Shown here one piece after another: positions 16,642 through 27,200 of a stretch of 64,000 nucleotides of DNA (positions within the stretch are counted from its first letter, which is position 1; each line of letters begins with the position of its first letter). A program made the position numbers and the translations under genes. The DNA lies in the NCBI RefSeq assembly GCF_000566685.1, contig NZ_AZQN01000003.1, positions 1,176,628 to 1,240,627 of the forward strand, written 5' to 3'. The stretch is from Dyadobacter tibetensis Y620-1. GTDB lineage: Bacteria > Bacteroidota > Bacteroidia > Cytophagales > Spirosomataceae. A model generated the notes under the pieces. That model worked only from the letters and a program-made list of their open reading frames with translations. It did not search any database and was not told the DNA's origin.

Positions 16642-18312
16642 TTACTTGCCGGATTTAGCCCAATTGTCACGCAAGGTAACCGTGCGATTAAATACCAGCT
16701 TATCTTTGGTGCTATCGCGATCCATGCTAAAATACCCTTTTCTTAAAAACTGAAATCCTTCACCCACAGTAGCTTCCTTCAAAGCGGGTTCGCCATAGGC
16801 AGTGACGATCTGCAAAGAATTTGGGTTTAGATACTCCTTAAAGTCCCCTTCCTGACCAGCAGCATCTTCCACTGCGAACAAACGGTCGTAGAGCCGCACT
16901 TCCAGAGGTACCGATTCGGAAGTGGAGACCCAGTGTAAAGTGCCCTTGACATTAATTCCTGAGCTGTCGGCTCCACTTCTTGAGTTTTCTATCAAACTAC
17001 AATTTACCTGAACAATTTCTCCATCTCCGTCTTTAACCACCTCATCGCATTGAATAATGTAGGCACTTTTGAGTCGTACCATCTTTCCTGGAGCAAGCCG
17101 GAAGTATTTTTTAGCAGGATTTTCCATGAAATCCTCCTTTTCGATATAAAGTTCACGGGTGAAAGGAAGGTTTCGCTCCCCGGAATTTTCTATCTCCGGG
17201 TTATTTTCACTAGTCAGCCATTCCACTTTTCCTTCAGGGAAATTGGTTATCACCAGTTTCAATGGGTCGAGCACCACCATGCGGCGCGTGGCAATTTTAT
17301 TGAGATCTTCCCGAATACAGAATTCAAGTAGACCTACATCAATCATATTTTCTCTTTTACCAACCCCAATCCGATCGCAGAAATCGACAATGCTATGAGG
17401 AGTGTAACCCCGGCGGCGCAGCCCGCTGATGGTGGGCATACGTGGATCGTCCCAGCCACTCACGTGTCCCTCTTTAACAAGCTGAAGAAGTTTACGCTTG
17501 CTGGTTACGGTATAATTCAGGTTTCTGCGAGCAAATTCGTATTGATGGGAGGGGTAGATGCCCAATTGTTTTATCAACCAGTCGTATAGTTCGCGGTGAG
17601 GCATAAACTCCAGTGTACAGAGGCTATGGGTCACCTTCTCCAATGAATCGCTTTGGCCATGGGCAAAGTCATACATAGGGTAGATGCACCAGGCATTGCC
17701 GGTACGATGGTGGTGTGCATGCTTAACCCTATAAAGTATAGGATCTCTCATGAGCATATTAGTATGCTTCATATCGATTTTGGCACGAAGGGTCTTAGCA
17801 CCGTCCGGGAAAGCCCCCGCCTTCATCTGAGCAAAAAGCTCCAGGTTCTCTTCTATAGAGCGATTCCGGTAAGGACTGTCTTTTCCTGGTTCTGTGGGAG
17901 TCCCCTTTAGCAAAGCAATTTCCTCCGAAGTAGAATCGTCAACATAAGCCAATCCCTTATTGATCAGCTCCACGGCATAGCCATAAAGTGTATCAAAATA
18001 GTCAGAAGCAAATAGTTCGTTTTTCCATTCGAAACCAAGCCATTTAATATCATTTTTGATGCTCTCCACATATTCTGTATCCTCGGTAGTGGGATTGGTA
18101 TCATCGAACCGAAGGTTGGTATAGCCTGGAAACTTCTTGGTCAGACCAAAGTTCAGACAGATACTAGAGGCATGACCAATATGCAGGTAGCCGTTGGGTT
18201 CCGGGGGGAAACGCGTCACGATTTGGTCGTATTTGCCGGTACGCAGATCCGTATCGATAATGTCTTCTAAAAAATTAAGACTTTTCTCTTCTTTTTTCTC
18301 TTCGGTATGCAT
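16642..18312 (-). CDS. glnS: Glutaminyl-tRNA synthetase
   Basis: A 556-aa class I synthetase charging tRNA-Gln. The signature 'PPEPNGYLHIGHASS' (HIGH at about 44-47) and the second signature, here 'VTSKRKL' instead of the common VMSKR, are both found. The catalytic Rossmann domain (about 25-340) is followed by two anticodon-binding beta-barrels (about 345-545). Length is standard. It is divergent from truA across 108 bases; each side has its own -7 box. The presence of GlnRS suggests direct Gln-tRNA charging. Confidence 0.96.
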   Translation of the reverse strand: MHTEEKKEEKSLNFLEDIIDTDLRTGKYDQIVTRFPPEPNGYLHIGHASSICLNFGLTKKFPGYTNLRFDDTNPTTEDTEYVESIKNDIKWLGFEWKNELFASDYFDTLYGYAVELINKGLAYVDDSTSEEIALLKGTPTEPGKDSPYRNRSIEENLELFAQMKAGAFPDGAKTLRAKIDMKHTNMLMRDPILYRVKHAHHHRTGNAWCIYPMYDFAHGQSDSLEKVTHSLCTLEFMPHRELYDWLIKQLGIYPSHQYEFARRNLNYTVTSKRKLLQLVKEGHVSGWDDPRMPTISGLRRRGYTPHSIVDFCDRIGVGKRENMIDVGLLEFCIREDLNKIATRRMVVLDPLKLVITNFPEGKVEWLTSENNPEIENSGERNLPFTRELYIEKEDFMENPAKKYFRLAPGKMVRLKSAYIIQCDEVVKDGDGEIVQVNCSLIENSRSGADSSGINVKGTLHWVSTSESVPLEVRLYDRLFAVEDAAGQEGDFKEYLNPNSLQIVTAYGEPALKEATVGEGFQFLRKGYFSMDRDSTKDKLVFNRTVTLRDNWAKSGK

Positions 18313-18338
18313 GCTATCCTTAAAAAATAAATGGAATT

Positions 18339-18346
18339 CAAAGTTA
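18339..18346 (-). promoter_or_regulatory. -7 box (TAACTTTG) upstream of glnS
   Basis: The minus strand reads TAACTTTG, an exact TAnnTTTG match, giving a leader of about 20 bases to the glnS start at 18312. Confidence 0.5.
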
Positions 18347-18408
18347 ATGGACTTGGAATGAATTTTCGCAATCTAAAGGCTGAAATCGCAAATCCAGGGA
18401 CTTTATAT

Positions 18409-18416
18409 TAATTTTG
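18409..18416 (+). promoter_or_regulatory. -7 box (TAATTTTG) only 4 bases before the truA start
   Basis: An exact TAnnTTTG match ending 4 bases before the ATG at 18421. With initiation normally 5-8 bases past this box, the truA mRNA would be leaderless or nearly so. Confidence 0.5.
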
Positions 18417-18420
18417 CCCC

Positions 18421-19179
18421 ATGCGTTATTTCATTGAGTTCGGTTACAAAGGTTCGGCCTATCATGGTTGGCAGAAACAAAACAACGCTTTGGGCGTTCA
18501 GGAAGTTCTGGAAGGAGCTTTAAGTAAGATTCTTAGAACTTCAATTGAGGTTACTGGTAGTAGCCGCACAGATACTGGAGTGCATGCTACTCAGCAATTT
18601 GCTCATTTTGATTTACCCGAAGGGACCCAACTAGTTCCTAGTTTATTATATAGGATCAACAGTCTCTTGCCTGAAGACATTGCCGTTCGGCACCTTCATC
18701 TGGTTGCGCCGGAACTCAACTCACGGTTCGTGGCTACCTATAGACGCTATGAGTACCGAATCACCCGGGTAAAAAATCCATTTCAAGTTCAGCTTTCACA
18801 CGAACTAACTGCCGAGCTCGACATAGGTCTTATGAATGAAGCCGCAGCTTTGCTGCTGGGAACACATGATTTTGAAAGTTTTAGCAAGGTACATACCAAT
18901 GTTAATAATTTCCGTTGTAGCATATCCCGGGCCGAGTGGGTTATGGCGGGCGATATTCTTATTTTTCATATCCAGGCTAACCGGTTTCTGAGAGGGATGG
19001 TCAGAGCGGTTGTAGGAACTCTGCTCGAAATAGGTAGGGGTAAACGGCCTGTCAGTGAACTAAGAGATATCGTAGAAGCTCGGAACAGAAAATATGCCGG
19101 ACCCCAAGCTCCGGCTCAGGGACTGTTTTTGGTGGAAGTGGGCTATCCTGAGGGTATCTTTCTCGAGACTATTTCATAG
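18421..19179 (+). CDS. truA: tRNA pseudouridine(38-40) synthase TruA
   Basis: A 252-aa enzyme that isomerises uridines 38-40 in the anticodon arm. The catalytic Asp is in 'SSRTDTGVHATQQFAHFD' (about D51), and the C-terminal 'NRFLRGMVRAVVGTLLEIGR' motif is conserved. Length is typical. A -7 box nearly abutting the start codon implies a very short leader. Confidence 0.95.
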   Translation: MRYFIEFGYKGSAYHGWQKQNNALGVQEVLEGALSKILRTSIEVTGSSRTDTGVHATQQFAHFDLPEGTQLVPSLLYRINSLLPEDIAVRHLHLVAPELNSRFVATYRRYEYRITRVKNPFQVQLSHELTAELDIGLMNEAAALLLGTHDFESFSKVHTNVNNFRCSISRAEWVMAGDILIFHIQANRFLRGMVRAVVGTLLEIGRGKRPVSELRDIVEARNRKYAGPQAPAQGLFLVEVGYPEGIFLETIS

Positions 19180-19371
19180 AAACCTTATAATAAGTGCGTA
19201 CCCGGCCTTTGTATTTCCGGGTTGTCCATTTACCTCTGTTTCAAGGTTTATCGGAGGGTCCTAGTTACGATTCTCAATAATCGTCAAAGGGATTTTGTCC
19301 GTTATTATGAACCCTTGTCGACCAAAGTGGACTGTATGTCGTTTTCGATTTAGTATGGATTATTACCTCTT

Positions 19372-19379
19372 TATTTTTG
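19372..19379 (+). promoter_or_regulatory. -7 box (TATTTTTG) for the lipoprotein gene
   Basis: An exact TAnnTTTG match, 25 bases before the preferred ATG (19404) and 10 before an alternative ATG (19389). A start near 19386 favours 19404. Confidence 0.45.
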
Positions 19380-19403
19380 TGCTTATCCATGAAAATAAAT
19401 GTT

Positions 19404-20393
19404 ATGAAACGTATTAATTACTTAATTATGGCAGCCCTGTTGGTAACAGGTATGTGCTGCGAAAATGCAGATCTGCCCTCCGAAGACGGAGAGGGAGGTG
19501 GTGGTGGTTGGCCTCAGCAGACGGCCTATAGCCCCTTATCGGGACAAGCAAGCATTAATATTGGACCCAATGAACGCTATGTCAATCTGATGGGGCAGGA
19601 CCAGGCTCCGATGCCCAAATTCCCCAAGATTGGTATCAAGAAGGGGTTTGTAAGAGGGTATGTAGCCGACATTACAGGGAAGCCATTAAAGGGTGCCTAT
19701 ATCGGGGTGAGAGTCACTATGGTGGGGGGGCATTATTCCGGTGCCTCAGGAGAATCCGACGAAAATGGTTATTATGAGATTCAATTACCTTACGGAACGG
19801 TAGAGTATTATGCTGCCGGATATACGATAGACTACGGTTCAGGAAAAGCAGTAGTAGGGCTACATCCTGCCGATGATAATAGCTCGGGTTTTGCTTCCGA
19901 AAATGGGATGGTCAAAAACTTCGTCCTTCAATCATACGGACAGGCCAATAAAGATGATGTGTTACAATACCCTGGCTATGCCAGCACCTATTATGGTGGA
20001 GCATTGACCATCGATTACTTTTTAGACTGGAACACGGGTAATGATTTGCAGGAAGGTGACGTCATCGTATTGGAGCTTACACCCGATGGGCCTGGGATAT
20101 TCGGAGACAAAAAATCATTTAAAATTCAAAAGACGGCCGGGGCAATTCGTACAACGCTTGTTAATATTCCTGTTGGCAAATATACTATTACTGCTAAACT
20201 TAGTGATGGGCGGAAATTAAAAATGCGGGAATCTGGACCCTATGCTAATTACTATGCCCATTTGGGTGTAAAAAGTACTACTCCAGGAACGGGCAGCCTC
20301 TTGTTCGTGCCATCCATTCGGGTTACGCCCGCACAAGCTCCCCCCCACCGAAGCAATTGGGATACCATTCAATTATTGTTGGAGTTGCCTTAA
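19404..20393 (+). CDS. Probable lipoprotein with carboxypeptidase-like regulatory domain (hypothetical)
   Basis: A 329-aa exported protein. The N-terminus has a hydrophobic stretch ending in 'LLVTGMCC', a weak lipobox with Met before Cys, followed by a Gly/acidic linker, so it is probably a lipoprotein. Residues about 75-165 ('GFVRGYVADITGKPLKGAYI', then 'DENGYYEIQLP') form a carboxypeptidase D regulatory-like Ig domain. The rest is beta-rich with no catalytic motif. The start at 19404 fits the promoter; 19389 would add five residues. It is monocistronic with a terminator. Its role is unknown; surface binding is a guess. Confidence 0.72.
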   Translation: MKRINYLIMAALLVTGMCCENADLPSEDGEGGGGGWPQQTAYSPLSGQASINIGPNERYVNLMGQDQAPMPKFPKIGIKKGFVRGYVADITGKPLKGAYIGVRVTMVGGHYSGASGESDENGYYEIQLPYGTVEYYAAGYTIDYGSGKAVVGLHPADDNSSGFASENGMVKNFVLQSYGQANKDDVLQYPGYASTYYGGALTIDYFLDWNTGNDLQEGDVIVLELTPDGPGIFGDKKSFKIQKTAGAIRTTLVNIPVGKYTITAKLSDGRKLKMRESGPYANYYAHLGVKSTTPGTGSLLFVPSIRVTPAQAPPHRSNWDTIQLLLELP

Positions 20394-20424
20394 GGAAAAG
20401 AATATAGTATTCTTTTGATATATC

Positions 20425-20466
20425 AAAAAAGCCCCCGCATGGATTAAGTAATGCAGGGGTTTTTTA
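20425..20466 (+). terminator. Terminator after the lipoprotein gene
   Basis: A GC-rich stem (AAAAAAGCCCCCGCAT against ATGCAGGGGTTTTTT, one mismatch) with a 10-base loop and a T-run. Confidence 0.8.
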
Positions 20467-20565
20467 ATGTCCAGTGCATACCGGAGAAGGTTTTTTAGTT
20501 TAAACGAGTATAATAAGGGGAAATTTTCTTTCTAGAATTTTATTAGAAATCATATTGATACTAAC

Positions 20566-22647
20566 ATGTTCAAAAGAAAATTATGGGGGACTTTAGGTCT
20601 TTTGCTCTTATTAATAGTCCAAACCCAGGCCCAGAAGAAACCTCAGACCAAACCCAATATCATATTTATTTTGGTGGATGACATGGGCTGGGGCGATGTA
20701 GGTGCTTTTTGGCAGAATCAGCGGATGAAGAAAAATGACCGGTCGGAGCCCTGGCAATTTACACCAGAATTAGATGCAATGGCAGCCAAAGGAGCGATGC
20801 TCACCAACCATTATTGTGCTGCACCAGTATGTGCTCCTTCGCGGGCTTCAATACTCCTGGGGGTACACCAGGGGCATGCCAATGTGCGGGACAATCAATT
20901 TGATAAAGAACTCCAGGATACTTATACGCTAGGAAATGTACTAAAGAAGGCTGGGTATCATACGGGATTGGTAGGCAAGTGGGGATTACAGGGGAAAGGG
21001 AAAGAAGGCCCCAACTGGCCTGCTCATCCGATGAACAGAGGTTTTGATTATTCTTATGCCTATATCCGGCATGTGGATGGTCATGAGCATTATCCCAAAG
21101 AGGGTATCTATCGGGGTAGAAAGCAGGTATGGGAAGATCGTAAAGAGGTTTCAGAAGACCTGGACAAATGTTTCACTACGGATTTGTGGACAGCAGCTGC
21201 TAAAAATTGGATTGTTCAGCAGACCAAAGACTCGAAGACTAAAGATCCATTTTTCTTATACCTTGCCTATGATGTGCCACATGCCGTATTAGAATTGCCT
21301 ACCCAGGCTTACCCAAAAGGGGGAGGCTTAAAAGGCGGGCTTCAATGGGTCGGAAAACCGGGCAGAATGATCAATACCGCTTCTGGAACTCCAGATTCCT
21401 ATATTCATCCAGACTATATGAATGCTACATATGACCATGATGGGGATCCTGCAACAGCAGAACAAGCCTGGCCCGAAACGTATAAACGTTACGCCACCCT
21501 ATGTCGCCGTATCGACGATGGGATTGGTGATATATTCAAATTATTGAAAGATCTGAAGATTGACGAGAATACGATGGTCGTATTTACTTCAGATAATGGA
21601 CCTAGTTTAGAGTCGTACCTGCCGGAAAGCTACGTAAATTATTCTCCAACTTTTTTCAATAGTTTTGGTCCCTTCGACGGAATCAAAAGAGATGTCTGGG
21701 AAGGAGGGGTACGTATGCCAACTTTGGTAAGCTGGCCGGCTAAGATAAAAGGACGTCAGGTGATCGATAAACCCAGCGCTTCTTACGACTGGTTGGCAAC
21801 CTTTGCGCATGCAGCAAAGCTGCCCATTCCAGCTCGGGTAGATGGGGTGTCGCTTCTGCCTCAGCTTACTGGTGAAGGGTCGTCACAGGATAGTCAGATC
21901 TATATTGAATATGCCCAAAATGGAAAGACTCCTAATTTTCAAGAATTTTCGGCTAATCATAGAGACAGAAAGAGAAATCAAATGCAGAAAATTCGCAAAG
22001 GAGATTATGTAGGCGTTCGCTATAACATCACTTCTGCTGACGATGATTTCGAAATTTATAATGTGGTTACCGATCCTCAGGAAACGAACAACCTGGCCGG
22101 CGACCCAGCTCAAAGCCAACTGCAGCGCTATTTCAAAGATGAGGTACTTCGACTGCGACGTATCGATGAAGCGGCCCCAAGGCCATACGATAAGGCTCTG
22201 GTACCCTCAGTTACTGCTGGTCGGCTTAGCACTGGTTTGAAATGGAGCCATCAGGCTGGAGCGTTTCCATGGCTTTCTGGAGAGGACCTGACTCAGGTTA
22301 CCGAGCAAGGTGTTATGGAGCAGATCGATTTATCATCGATTAAAACACAGGCTGGTATGGTGCTGCTAACAGGATATATACAAGTGCCTGCCGACGGTGC
22401 TTATCATTTTAAGGCCGAAGGAAAAGACGCTTTTCTGATGCGGATACATAAGTCAATAGTTTTGGATGCCAGCTATGGTTACCAAGCAGGCCAATCTGTT
22501 GAGGGATCTATAATGCTTCAAAAAGGTATGCACCCCGTTTCAATCCGTTACCATGCGGACAAGAACCATCCCGCTCAATTAAAAATGATGTGGAAAAATA
22601 ATGACGGTGAATTTAAAGAATTCGTGAAGGAGCAGCTATACCACTAA
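20566..22647 (+). CDS. Secreted S1-type sulfatase with C-terminal PA14-like domain
   Basis: A 693-aa exported enzyme that removes sulfate esters. After the signal peptide (about 1-22) the metal site 'FILVDDMGWGD' (about 34-44) and the maturation motif 'CAPSR' (about C89-R93, the Cys converted to formylglycine) are intact. Later metal residues appear in 'VFTSDNGPS'. The sulfatase domain ends near residue 540; residues about 585-690, with 'GYIQVPADGAYHFKAEGKDA' and 'HPVSIRYH', resemble a PA14 carbohydrate-binding module. The CxPSR motif normally needs a maturase, not encoded here. It may desulfate a polysaccharide handled by the lyases nearby. Confidence 0.9.
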   Translation: MFKRKLWGTLGLLLLLIVQTQAQKKPQTKPNIIFILVDDMGWGDVGAFWQNQRMKKNDRSEPWQFTPELDAMAAKGAMLTNHYCAAPVCAPSRASILLGVHQGHANVRDNQFDKELQDTYTLGNVLKKAGYHTGLVGKWGLQGKGKEGPNWPAHPMNRGFDYSYAYIRHVDGHEHYPKEGIYRGRKQVWEDRKEVSEDLDKCFTTDLWTAAAKNWIVQQTKDSKTKDPFFLYLAYDVPHAVLELPTQAYPKGGGLKGGLQWVGKPGRMINTASGTPDSYIHPDYMNATYDHDGDPATAEQAWPETYKRYATLCRRIDDGIGDIFKLLKDLKIDENTMVVFTSDNGPSLESYLPESYVNYSPTFFNSFGPFDGIKRDVWEGGVRMPTLVSWPAKIKGRQVIDKPSASYDWLATFAHAAKLPIPARVDGVSLLPQLTGEGSSQDSQIYIEYAQNGKTPNFQEFSANHRDRKRNQMQKIRKGDYVGVRYNITSADDDFEIYNVVTDPQETNNLAGDPAQSQLQRYFKDEVLRLRRIDEAAPRPYDKALVPSVTAGRLSTGLKWSHQAGAFPWLSGEDLTQVTEQGVMEQIDLSSIKTQAGMVLLTGYIQVPADGAYHFKAEGKDAFLMRIHKSIVLDASYGYQAGQSVEGSIMLQKGMHPVSIRYHADKNHPAQLKMMWKNNDGEFKEFVKEQLYH

Positions 22648-22710
22648 ACGATTGCAGCCTTAATTTTCAATCTATATTATAGTAATTTAAGAGTAAAAGA
22701 ATGTAATTTC

Positions 22711-22759
22711 ATGGCTTATTCCTATACCTGGCGAGGGTACTGGAATAGGCCATTTTTTG
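22711..22759 (+). terminator. Terminator of the sulfatase gene
   Basis: A 12-bp stem with one G-T pair (22711-22722 with 22742-22753), followed by seven T within nine bases. Confidence 0.75.
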
Positions 22760-22939
22760 TTTTTTTATTATAGAAGGTAACCGACCATAGAATTAAAGAT
22801 ACTTGGACAGAGGGTATTTTGTAGCAAATTCGTCCTTTATTCAGTTGGATATACCAATTTTTTTATATCATATTGAATCATTATAAGATTTCCGCTGATA
22901 TATATGGGGGAGTCGTTTCCGATTTGAGGGGCAATTTGA

Positions 22940-23530
22940 ATGAAAGTTATGCAGGACATCGTAAATTCGGATGATTTATTAGTAGAATTGTTGGTAGGGG
23001 GGAACCATGAGGCTTTTCAGCAGATTTATGAAAAGTATTGGTTTCGCTTGTATATGCTGATCAAGTCGAAAGTGAAGATCGAAGCCGATGCAGAAGAGAT
23101 GGTTCAGGATATTTTTGTGGATATATGGGAACGTCGACACCGGTTGGAGGTGGCCGATCTTAAAAGTTATCTGTTCGGAGCCGCTAAGTATAAGGCTCTT
23201 AATTATATCAAATCTCAGGTCATCAGGAGGACTTATCAAACGGAGCGTATGGAGCTCGATAGGGACTTTGACAGCAATACCGAGCATATATTGGCTTTGA
23301 ACGATCTGCATAATGCCATCAGCAGCGGAATTGGGGAACTTCCTAAGAAAACCCAGGATATCTTCCGCTTAAATCGACTCGAAGACAAATCCGTTAAGGA
23401 GGTATCTCTTCTGCTTAGCATTCCTGAAAGAACAGTTGAATATCATCTACATAAGGCCCTCGGAGTTCTGCGTCTTCATCTCAGAGACTTCAGCCTTATC
23501 CTGTGCTGGTCATGCCCCTTCTTATTTTAA
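22940..23530 (+). CDS. ECF RNA polymerase sigma factor, orphan
   Basis: A 196-aa sigma-70 family protein. Region 2 spans about 25-95 ('DAEEMVQDIFVDIWERRHRL') and region 4 about 125-180 ('PERTVEYHLHKALGVLRLHL'), the size of Bacteroidota FecI-like factors. Such factors usually sit directly before a FecR anti-sigma gene and SusC/SusD genes. None follows here: the next 697 bases have no gene, and the next gene on this strand is the large lyase. ATGs at 22940 and 22949 are both possible. It may control unlinked genes or be the relic of a trimmed locus. Confidence 0.9.
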   Translation: MKVMQDIVNSDDLLVELLVGGNHEAFQQIYEKYWFRLYMLIKSKVKIEADAEEMVQDIFVDIWERRHRLEVADLKSYLFGAAKYKALNYIKSQVIRRTYQTERMELDRDFDSNTEHILALNDLHNAISSGIGELPKKTQDIFRLNRLEDKSVKEVSLLLSIPERTVEYHLHKALGVLRLHLRDFSLILCWSCPFLF

Positions 23531-23768
23531 TGTTTTGTATAAAACAAAGAAATACCGTGCAATATTCAAGGTTCTATATAAAATAATATAGAATAATTGA
23601 TACTATTTGCGGTTAATCACCCATGGACTTTACTTACTTTCAAAGCGTTCGCTCATCTTTTATTTGGCATTCGGTTAATGATCTGATACCGGGCCGTGAA
23701 CTCGAAGCTACGTTTGTCCCGACAGGGGGTGACTTCGATTCAAAAATGAAATGATGAATTAATAAGTG

Positions 23769-23804
23769 AGAAAAAAACCGAAGATGTTCCAGCATCTCCG
23801 GTTT
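23769..23804 (-). terminator. Terminator-like hairpin pointing leftwards
   Basis: A 12-bp stem with one mismatch (23775-23786 with 23793-23804). On the minus strand it is followed by seven T, as for a minus-strand transcript, yet no minus-strand gene is seen to its right. Confidence 0.5.
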
Positions 23805-24144
23805 AGTAAGGCTGCCCGAGGAAATCAAATTTTTCATTTTGGAAAAAATGAAAGGGCTGCCTATTGTCAAACCATGTGCGATTTAACTAAACAAAAGAAT
23901 GAAAAATCAAGAACATTTCATAGTCTGCTTACGCAGGAGTAATGAACCTACGCTAAAAATAATCCCAAATTATTCATTTAGACGGCTTTCTAGTCAGATT
24001 TGTCCATTAATGGCACTTCCGGATAATACTCCCGATTAGGTTTACCTAATATTTCAGGGTATCAATTCAATCATAAAGTTTAAAAGACGTATAGAGTTTA
24101 CGTATATACTGCTATTCCTAAAACTATAAGCATACAGCTACTGA

Positions 24145-24178
24145 ACTGCCGGCATATTCCCAAGGGGAGGCCGGCAGT
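24145..24178 (+). other. GC-rich hairpin 50 bases upstream of the giant lyase
   Basis: A perfect 9-bp stem ACTGCCGGC/GCCGGCAGT with a 16-base loop in the 5' leader of the lyase gene. It could act in attenuation or mRNA stability, or end an upstream transcript. Confidence 0.4.
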
Positions 24179-24227
24179 ACTTTAGGTGATATGTTCAGGT
24201 ATCTATCATTTCAATTTAAGTATACTC

Positions 24228-27200
24228 ATGAAGAAAAATATTACAGTTACCCTATTGTGGTTGCTGGGGGCAATATGCTGGGTCGCTCCGCTAAGCGCCC
24301 AGGATTTTATTCATCCAGGCATTTGGCATAAACGATCGGACCTGGATCGAATGAAACATATGGTTAAAGCCAATAAGGATCCCTGGAAGTCCTCCTTTGA
24401 TCAGTTGGTTCTGGACTCCAAGTCCAGTTATACCTATCAAGTTCAGAAGAACCCCAGTAATAATTCCTTGTCAAGGGAAAATCCATGTGACCAGTGTAGC
24501 CAATTTGAATCAGATGCCAGGGCCGCCTATCTCAACTCCCTGATGTGGTATATTACAGAAGATCAGCGTCATGCAGATAAAGCAATAGAAATATTGATGG
24601 CCTGGTCCAATCTTACCAATTTTTATGGTGGGGGAACAGAGCCGCTCTCTGCCGGAATTTATACCTCTCACTTGTTGAATGCCGCGGAGATAATCCGCTA
24701 TACCGAGGCCGGCTGGAAACAGGCAGACATAGAGAAATTTGAGAACATGCTGGTTTATCCTGGCTACTCCACTACCACAGTGCCTACTGCTGCCATAGCC
24801 AACGACCAAGTAACATTCTATTGGCGTATTTATGCCGGTGATCCGGCCAGACATGGAAATCAGGACATCATACCGATGAAATCGGTGATGGCTATGGGGA
24901 TTTTTATGAATAATAGAACCATGTATGAGCGTGGGTTACGCTATATCTCCGGACTCCCACATCTGGAAGGGGATCTTCCCTACGCCGGAGGGCCCCCGGT
25001 CAATAATTTCATTAGTTCTAATGAATATTACGATGAATATAACCGAAGTATGCCCGCCAATCCGACGATACCCGAAGATTATGGCTATAATGGGGTTCTT
25101 ACCAATTATATTTACGAGAATGGTCAATGTCAGGAAGCTAGCCGGGATCAGAGTCATACCAGTTTGGGAATAGGAACATTTGCCGAAGCTGGAGAGATAG
25201 CCTGGAATCAAGGTGATAATTTTTACGGCTTAAGTGACAATAGAATCTTGCTAGGATCGGAATACACCTTGCGCTATAATACATCCTATCTGAAAGCGTA
25301 TCCTGATCAGCCTACACCATGGGAACCTACTGTCGAATCAGGGGAGTTTATTCAGGTCAGGGATCGAACTGGCCGATGGTTTTCTAAAAAAATTAATCCA
25401 TACGTGGGGACGGATTATACCAGATGGACACGTGGTAACCCCTTGAGTCATCCTTCATGGGAAATGTTATCAGCCCATTATGCCTCCAGGATGGAGCTGC
25501 CCGAAGAGTCAGTCAAATGGACAGTGAGGTCCAGGGATCTGGCTATTGAAACCTTTGGTTATGAAACCTCTGGTTTTAAACTGGATGCCCCTGGCTGGGG
25601 AGCACTTACCTATCGCAGACCAGCGCTAAGCCCGGGAGATCCTATAGCCATGGTCGCTGGGCAGCGAACCTACGGTATTCCCAAATTGCCAGGAGTAATA
25701 CAAGCCGAAAATTTTGACTTTATGCTGACTGGCGGAGAAGGAAAGACCTTTCATGACCTCACGACAATAAATACAGGTGGACAGTACCGTCCCGACGAGG
25801 CAGTAGATATTGCTGCTTGTAATGAAGGAGGGTTTCAGGTTACAAGCCTCGAGGCTGGAGAATGGATCAATTATACCGTTGCTGTTCCTACTCCTGGGCG
25901 CTACAATATAAATTTACGCTATGCCTCTGTAATGAGTGGGGGAGGGGTCCGGTTTGAGGTAGATGGTGTCGATAAAACGGGGGTTGTTATTGTACCTCAT
26001 GGAGCTTCCTACTCCACAGGCGCAGATGATTGGAAAGACATGGTGGTGGTAGAACAGCTTACCTTACAGGCGGGGGTACATAGTTTACGGATGTTTATTG
26101 CCGGTGTTAGCCAGGCTTTTTCGCTGAATCATATCGACGTAGTTTTTCATTCGGCTCTACAGGAACAAACGATTGAATTTGCCCCCATACCCTCCAAATC
26201 GGTAGGAGCCGCAGACTTCGATCCTGGGGCTACAGCGAGCTCGGGACTAACGGTGCTTTATACCAGTTCAAACCAAGGAGTGGCAACTATTGTGAATAAT
26301 CAGATTCATATCGTGGGCGCAGGCGTTACCACCATTACGGCTCTGCAGGCGGGTAATGACCATTATCAGGCCGCTATTGCTCAAAAACAGGATCTGGTTG
26401 TTTCTGGAATATCAGCAGGTGATTACCTATCTTCAGGGGATATGAGCTGGAATGGGGGAGTCTGGAATATTGCCGATGGGAATGGGGGTATTTCGGGAAC
26501 TACTACTTCAGCCCCGAATACTTCTGTTAATGTGCATATATTGCCGGGCCATACAGTAACCTTATCGGGTTCAGCGACGACCATCAACACCCTCACGGTA
26601 GAACAGGGAGCGACTTTGCTTCAACAATCGGCACTCACAGTTTCAGGGAATACCATTATTAAGGGGCAGCATACTATGTCCAATACTCTTTCTGTCAATG
26701 ATTTTAGTATAGAATCGACCGGTGTTCTGGAATCAACTACAGTGGCTGCCGGATCGGTGATGAGCTTAAACCTCAATAAATCGATAACTTTGAAGATCGC
26801 CGGTAGACTCGGTGCTCCCAAAGACTCACCGGCAAATACAGTAGGTTCAGGAATCAGAATATTTGTCAGCGGAGCAGGCACCACTACTTTCACAGGACCT
26901 GGGGTATGTAATATTGCCCGACTGGCGCCTACTGGCAATAATACTACCTCTCAAACCATCGTAGTAGATATGGACATGGAACTCCGTAATTCGGCAGGGA
27001 CGGGTGTAGCTAGCTTATCACTTCAGAATGGCAATGTAGGTTCCAGCGTTAAAGAGTTCGTTTTGAACGAAGGAAAAACACTTTCCTTGAATAGCTATAA
27101 CGATAGCGGAGCCTTACACGGTGGATATGGCACGGTTTATGGTCGTACTGTGGCCAACTCGTCGGGAGGACAAATGATCTATAACATTCATGGCACGATG

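Larger units (their letters stand above)
23531..24227. other. Gene-poor 0.7-kb stretch between orphan sigma factor and giant lyase
   Basis: I find no convincing gene on either strand. It holds a hairpin with minus-strand T-run (23769-23804), a hairpin at 24145, and short repeated GGCTGCC words near 23810 and 23855. The position, where FecR and SusCD genes would be expected, suggests decay after gene loss. Confidence 0.5.

Noticed and set aside
23640..23760. tRNA or IS remnant suggested by a TTCGATTC-like word
   Set aside because: No cloverleaf can be folded and no transposase similarity is visible.
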